Source: Acidobacteriota bacterium (GTDB lineage Bacteria > Acidobacteriota > Terriglobia > Versatilivoradales > Versatilivoraceae). From it: a stretch of DNA of 9,754 nt. Location: positions 1-9,754 of the forward strand of contig JAPPFQ010000684.1 in NCBI GenBank assembly GCA_028875135.1, read 5' to 3'. Below are positions 7,539 to 9,754 of the stretch, one piece after another. Each line of letters starts with the position of its first letter. Positions within the stretch are counted from its first letter, which is position 1. Under the pieces are notes generated by a model. It was not told the DNA's origin. It was given only the letters and a program-made list of their open reading frames with translations, and searched no databases. A program made the translations under genes and the position numbers.

Positions 7539-9125
7539 ATGGCCACAAGACGACAGTTTCTCAAGGTTGGGGCTGGAGCCGCCGGGTTGCTATCAGCGGC
7601 GGCGCCCAGCCCGGGCGCCGGGCGCGAGACTCGGAGCAGGACCGGCAAGCCGCGCCTGATCTACAACGACGACGGCAACAGCGTGGTGTTCATCCCCCAC
7701 CGCTACCCCATGAAGGTGGAGGAGCTCACCGACCTGGTGGACCAGTTCTCGGGGACCCCGGTAGACCGGTACGTCTACTGCCTGGTGCTCCCTCGGGTCT
7801 TCCTGCACGACACCAAGGTGGGCGAAAGGGCCTGGGACCTGGCCAAGGGGACCTACTCCAGCGCCTACGATTTTCGGAGGGCGGAGAACGCCCGCCACCT
7901 GGTGGAGCAGGGGAACGACCCGGTGCGGGTGCTTGCGGAGCGCGCTCACCAAAATGGGCTCCAGTATTTCGTCAGCCAGCGCATGAACGACGCCCATTTC
8001 GCCTATTCCAAGGAGGGGCCGGAGAAGAATTTCTGGACCGGGACCTTCTGGCACCGGCACCCGGAACTGCGGATCGGGGGCAATTCAAAGCACTATTCCC
8101 GGCATCTCTTCGACTTCTCCCACAGCCGGATCCACGACTTTCACCTGGCCATCATCGAGGAAACCTGCCGGCGCTACGACATCGAAGGATTCGAGCTCGA
8201 TTTCCTGAGGCACCCTTTCTACTTCAAGCCGGAGGAGGCCCGTGGCAAGGCCCCCGTCATGACGCAATTCGTGAGGAAGGTGCGCCGCCGCATGCAGGAA
8301 ATCGCGCGCGAGAAGGGCAGGGAACTGCAGCTCCAGGTGCTGGTGCCCAGGACCCTGGAAGGGGCCCTGCAGATCGGGCTGGACGTGCGCGCCTGGGTCG
8401 AGGAGGGCCTGGTGGACTCGGTGGTGCCCAAGCACTACATCCGGTTCAACATGGAGGTTGCAGTGGAAGAATTCCTGGAGCTGACCTCCGGGACCTCCAT
8501 CGCGGTGTCGCCTTGCCTGGAGCAGCGAATGGACGTGAGCGACGAGCAGTTCCGGGCGGCGGCCTCCAGGTACTGGCAGGCCGGGGTGGACAGCCTCTAC
8601 CTCTACAACTTCTTCAACCATCGACCCCACCCTCTCTGCCAGGACGACCGCAGGATCCTGCGGGAGATCGGCGACCCCGAGGGCATCCGGCTGCGAGACA
8701 AGCACTATTTCCTGCTGCCCAACGGAAGACACGACCTGGCCGACGTCCCCAGGCAGATTCCCAGGACGCTGGACACCCGGGCCGGCGGCCACTCCGTTTC
8801 CCTGATTGTGGGCGATGACCTCCCGGCGGCAGCGGCCTCCGGGCTGGTCAAGGAGGTTCGCCTGAAGTTGGGAGTTCCCCGAATCACCCCGGAAAGCGAC
8901 GAGTGGGAGGTCCACCTGAACGGAGAGCCCATTCCCGGTGGCCAGCATCGCTGCCAGGCCGACCCGGTGGCCTTCGGCGAGCGCTGGATCGAGATCGACC
9001 TGACCAAGGGTCCCTATCCCAGGCCCGGCAGCAACGAAGTCCGATTCTTCCTCAAGAAGCGTAATCCCATGGTCACGGCCAAACTGGAGCTGGCCGAGGT
9101 CGAGTTGTGGGTGCGCTACCATTGA
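7539..9125 (+). CDS. Twin-arginine exported glycoside-hydrolase-like TIM-barrel protein
   Basis: The 528-residue product opens with a twin-arginine signal (RRQFLK at residues 4-9, then GAGAAGLLSAAAP), so it is likely exported folded. GGGAAGGG (7522-7529) nine bases before ATG 7539 supports this start; the in-frame extension upstream is not protein-like. The next 350 or so residues read like a TIM barrel of the glycoside-hydrolase-like (GHL, family-10-type) group. The best landmark is DIEGFELDFLRHPF, with Glu216, Glu219 and Asp221 at the expected end of a barrel strand, followed by LQVLVPRTLEGALQIGLDVRAWVEEGLVDSVVPKHY in the next strands, where the family is typically conserved (segment split here only in description). 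From about residue 400 a beta-sandwich-like domain follows (VRLKLGVPRITPESDEWEV, then a W-x-EIDLT segment), perhaps carbohydrate-binding. Polysaccharide breakdown is plausible, but I cannot name the substrate or confirm the catalytic pair. It stands alone between two structured gaps. Confidence 0.68.
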   Translation: MATRRQFLKVGAGAAGLLSAAAPSPGAGRETRSRTGKPRLIYNDDGNSVVFIPHRYPMKVEELTDLVDQFSGTPVDRYVYCLVLPRVFLHDTKVGERAWDLAKGTYSSAYDFRRAENARHLVEQGNDPVRVLAERAHQNGLQYFVSQRMNDAHFAYSKEGPEKNFWTGTFWHRHPELRIGGNSKHYSRHLFDFSHSRIHDFHLAIIEETCRRYDIEGFELDFLRHPFYFKPEEARGKAPVMTQFVRKVRRRMQEIAREKGRELQLQVLVPRTLEGALQIGLDVRAWVEEGLVDSVVPKHYIRFNMEVAVEEFLELTSGTSIAVSPCLEQRMDVSDEQFRAAASRYWQAGVDSLYLYNFFNHRPHPLCQDDRRILREIGDPEGIRLRDKHYFLLPNGRHDLADVPRQIPRTLDTRAGGHSVSLIVGDDLPAAAASGLVKEVRLKLGVPRITPESDEWEVHLNGEPIPGGQHRCQADPVAFGERWIEIDLTKGPYPRPGSNEVRFFLKKRNPMVTAKLELAEVELWVRYH

Positions 9126-9158
9126 TCTGTCCCCACTTTGCGGACTTGAATGTGCGGC

Positions 9159-9193
9159 ATATTTTTGTTTCAATTGCGGGATATTTGTGTTGT
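9159..9193 (+). promoter_or_regulatory. AT-rich direct repeat upstream of the small peptide gene
   Basis: Two similar AT-rich blocks, ATATTTTTGTTT (9159-9170) and ATATTTGTGTTG (9181-9192), start 22 bases apart, about two helical turns. They lie in the 136-base gap before the peptide gene, whose base composition is clearly lower in GC than the flanks. This could be an operator or part of a promoter. A poor sigma70 pair (TTGCGG 9138-9143, TATTTT 9160-9165, 16-base spacer) overlaps it. Confidence 0.3.
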
Positions 9194-9215
9194 GATCCGC
9201 TGGTGAATACTTTGG

Positions 9216-9247
9216 CGTTGTCTGTCACTCGCTCGTCACAGACAACG
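9216..9247 (+). promoter_or_regulatory. 10-bp perfect inverted repeat abutting the ribosome binding site of the peptide gene
   Basis: CGTTGTCTGT (9216-9225) and ACAGACAACG (9238-9247) are exact reverse complements separated by 12 bases. The right arm ends one base before AAAGGAG (9248-9254), the Shine-Dalgarno of the gene starting at 9262. As RNA it would be a stable 5' hairpin next to the ribosome binding site; as DNA it could be an operator for a dimeric regulator. Either way it most likely controls the precursor peptide. Confidence 0.6.
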
Positions 9248-9261
9248 AAAGGAGAATTGCC

Positions 9262-9513
9262 ATGAGAAGCGGCGATGAAATGCTGCAGCAGATTGTTGAG
9301 AAGTCCGCCCTGGACGCGGATTTCAGGCAACAGCTTCTCTCGGACCCCAAGTCGACCATCAGCGAGGAATTGGGCATTACGATTCCCGATTCGATGACCA
9401 TCAAGGTCCATGAGAGCGACATGCAGACGGTGCACCTGGCCTTGCCCCCGGACCCGAACATCACCGAGGAGCAGCTCGAAGCCGTCTCAGCCGGTCTTTG
9501 TTGCTGCTGGTAA
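9262..9513 (+). CDS. NHLP-type RiPP precursor peptide with a short LCCCW core
   Basis: The 83-residue product has the layout of nitrile-hydratase-leader-peptide (NHLP, TIGR03793-type) natural-product precursors. The leader resembles the nitrile hydratase alpha subunit: F21 then LL and DP (RQQLLSDPK), EELGI (35-39), a hydrophilic turn, VHLALPPDP (57-65) and a helical end EEQLEAVSAG (69-78). Such leaders end in a Gly-Gly or Ala-Gly-type junction where a protease cuts. After Gly78 only five residues remain, Leu79-Cys80-Cys81-Cys82-Trp83. With no Ser or Thr, lanthionine formation within the core is excluded; thiazoline or thiazole rings, disulfides, metal binding or radical-SAM thioethers are possible. 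The start is secure: AAAGGAG (9248-9254) lies seven bases before ATG 9262. No modification enzyme or transporter is visible in the window. In nitrile hydratase itself the metal site is CxxCSC, which is absent, so this is a leader-type relative and not an enzyme fragment. Confidence 0.82.
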   Translation: MRSGDEMLQQIVEKSALDADFRQQLLSDPKSTISEELGITIPDSMTIKVHESDMQTVHLALPPDPNITEEQLEAVSAGLCCCW

Positions 9514-9586
9514 GCCCCGATTCACGTTGGGTAGCCGGGCTGGATGCGGAATACTCCGATTCGGCATTGCTGCGCAGATTGAACCG

Positions 9587-9636
9587 AACCCCCATCACTC
9601 CCATTGCATTGCGGGGCTGGCGGGGGTTTGTTTTTT
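9587..9636 (+). terminator. Probable intrinsic terminator of the precursor gene
   Basis: AACCCCC (9587-9593) pairs perfectly with GGGGGTT (9622-9628), and a T-rich tract TTTGTTTTTT (9627-9636) follows. CCC (9600-9602) and GGG (9613-9615) can pair inside the 28-base loop. It lies 73 bases after the peptide stop and is oriented for the + strand only, so the precursor may be transcribed as a single-gene unit or mark the end of one. Confidence 0.45.
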
Positions 9637-9654
9637 GCCGGTGTCGGGTAGATT

Positions 9655-9754
9655 TCAGGGAGAGAGCGCTCCGGAAAGCACCATGAACACGTAGGCCTTG
9701 GCTTTTCGAAGCCGGTTTCCGGATATGACCAGCTTGATGTGGTGGATGCCGCGC
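9655..9754 (-). CDS. Possible C-terminal end of a minus-strand gene cut by the right edge
   Basis: Reading the minus strand from the right edge, one frame stays open for 32 codons to a TGA at 9657-9655. Its codons end in G or C about three times in four, as real genes here do, and it ends in VFMVLSGALSP. The piece is too short to assign a family. If real, the gene converges on the precursor peptide gene. The same bases hold GGCTT-TTCG-AAGCC (9700-9713) inside an outer TCCGGAAA/TTTCCGGA pair (9670-9677, 9716-9723), so a structured non-coding element is the alternative. Confidence 0.25.
   Translation of the reverse strand, partial: RGIHHIKLVISGNRLRKAKAYVFMVLSGALSP

Noticed and set aside
8085..9173. 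362-codon minus-strand frame opposite the glycosidase-like gene
   Set aside because: Antisense shadow of a GC-rich gene; no ribosome binding site or family resemblance.
9073..9464. Minus-strand frames opposite the precursor peptide
   Set aside because: The + strand frame has an ideal ribosome binding site and a recognisable leader; the antisense frames have neither.
9480..9513. Nitrile hydratase alpha subunit metal site
   Set aside because: The tail is LCCCW, not CxxCSC, and the protein is far too short to be the enzyme.
9498..9686. 62-codon + strand frame overlapping the end of the precursor gene
   Set aside because: TTG start inside the precursor core, no ribosome binding site, and it runs through the probable terminator.

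Overview
The window is GC-rich bacterial DNA with five ordinary protein genes and one small peptide gene, all on the + strand, and no RNA genes, CRISPR array or insertion sequence that I can see. Four of the full-length products have export signals (three Sec-type, one twin-arginine), so the region is mostly about secreted or periplasmic enzymes in a Gram-negative-type cell. The mix of an M1-type peptidase, a long two-domain alpha/beta hydrolase, a tandem pair of exported TldD/PmbA proteins and a twin-arginine glycosidase-like protein is what I would expect from an uncultured Acidobacteriota or a similar lineage. This placement is inference from gene content and base composition, not from a marker gene.

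Layout: (1) positions 2-1006, the C-terminal part of an M1-family zinc aminopeptidase, cut by the left edge. (2) 1007-1273, a gene-free stretch with several short perfect hairpins that look like a dispersed palindromic repeat, ending in a terminator-like T tract. (3) 1274-3640, a 788-residue exported tandem alpha/beta hydrolase whose first half has lost the nucleophilic serine and whose second half keeps a Ser-Asp-His set. (4) 3641-3831, a gap with a weak terminator and a candidate promoter. (5) 3832-5520 and 5552-7330, a two-gene operon of TldD-family proteins. The first keeps the HEXXXH motif and the C-terminal cysteine; the second has lost both and is likely the TldE-like partner. (6) 7331-7538, a gap with a strong hairpin and a perfect 13-bp tandem duplication overlapping a 14-bp palindrome. 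(7) 7539-9125, a twin-arginine exported glycoside-hydrolase-like TIM-barrel protein. (8) 9126-9261, an AT-richer regulatory gap ending in a 10-bp perfect inverted repeat that directly abuts a strong ribosome binding site. (9) 9262-9513, an 83-residue precursor peptide with a nitrile-hydratase-like (NHLP) leader and a five-residue tail, LCCCW. (10) A probable terminator follows, and the right edge may carry the end of a minus-strand gene.

The most interesting item is the small peptide. It has the layout of a ribosomally made, post-translationally modified peptide (RiPP) precursor: a long acidic leader, an Ala-Gly cleavage-type junction and a minimal core of three consecutive cysteines. No modification enzyme is visible in the window, so any maturation genes would lie past the right edge or elsewhere. 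TldD/TldE proteins are known leader-processing proteases for some RiPPs, but here both have signal peptides and are separated from the precursor by another gene, so a functional link is only a hypothesis. The other genes may be a loosely related set of exported hydrolases.
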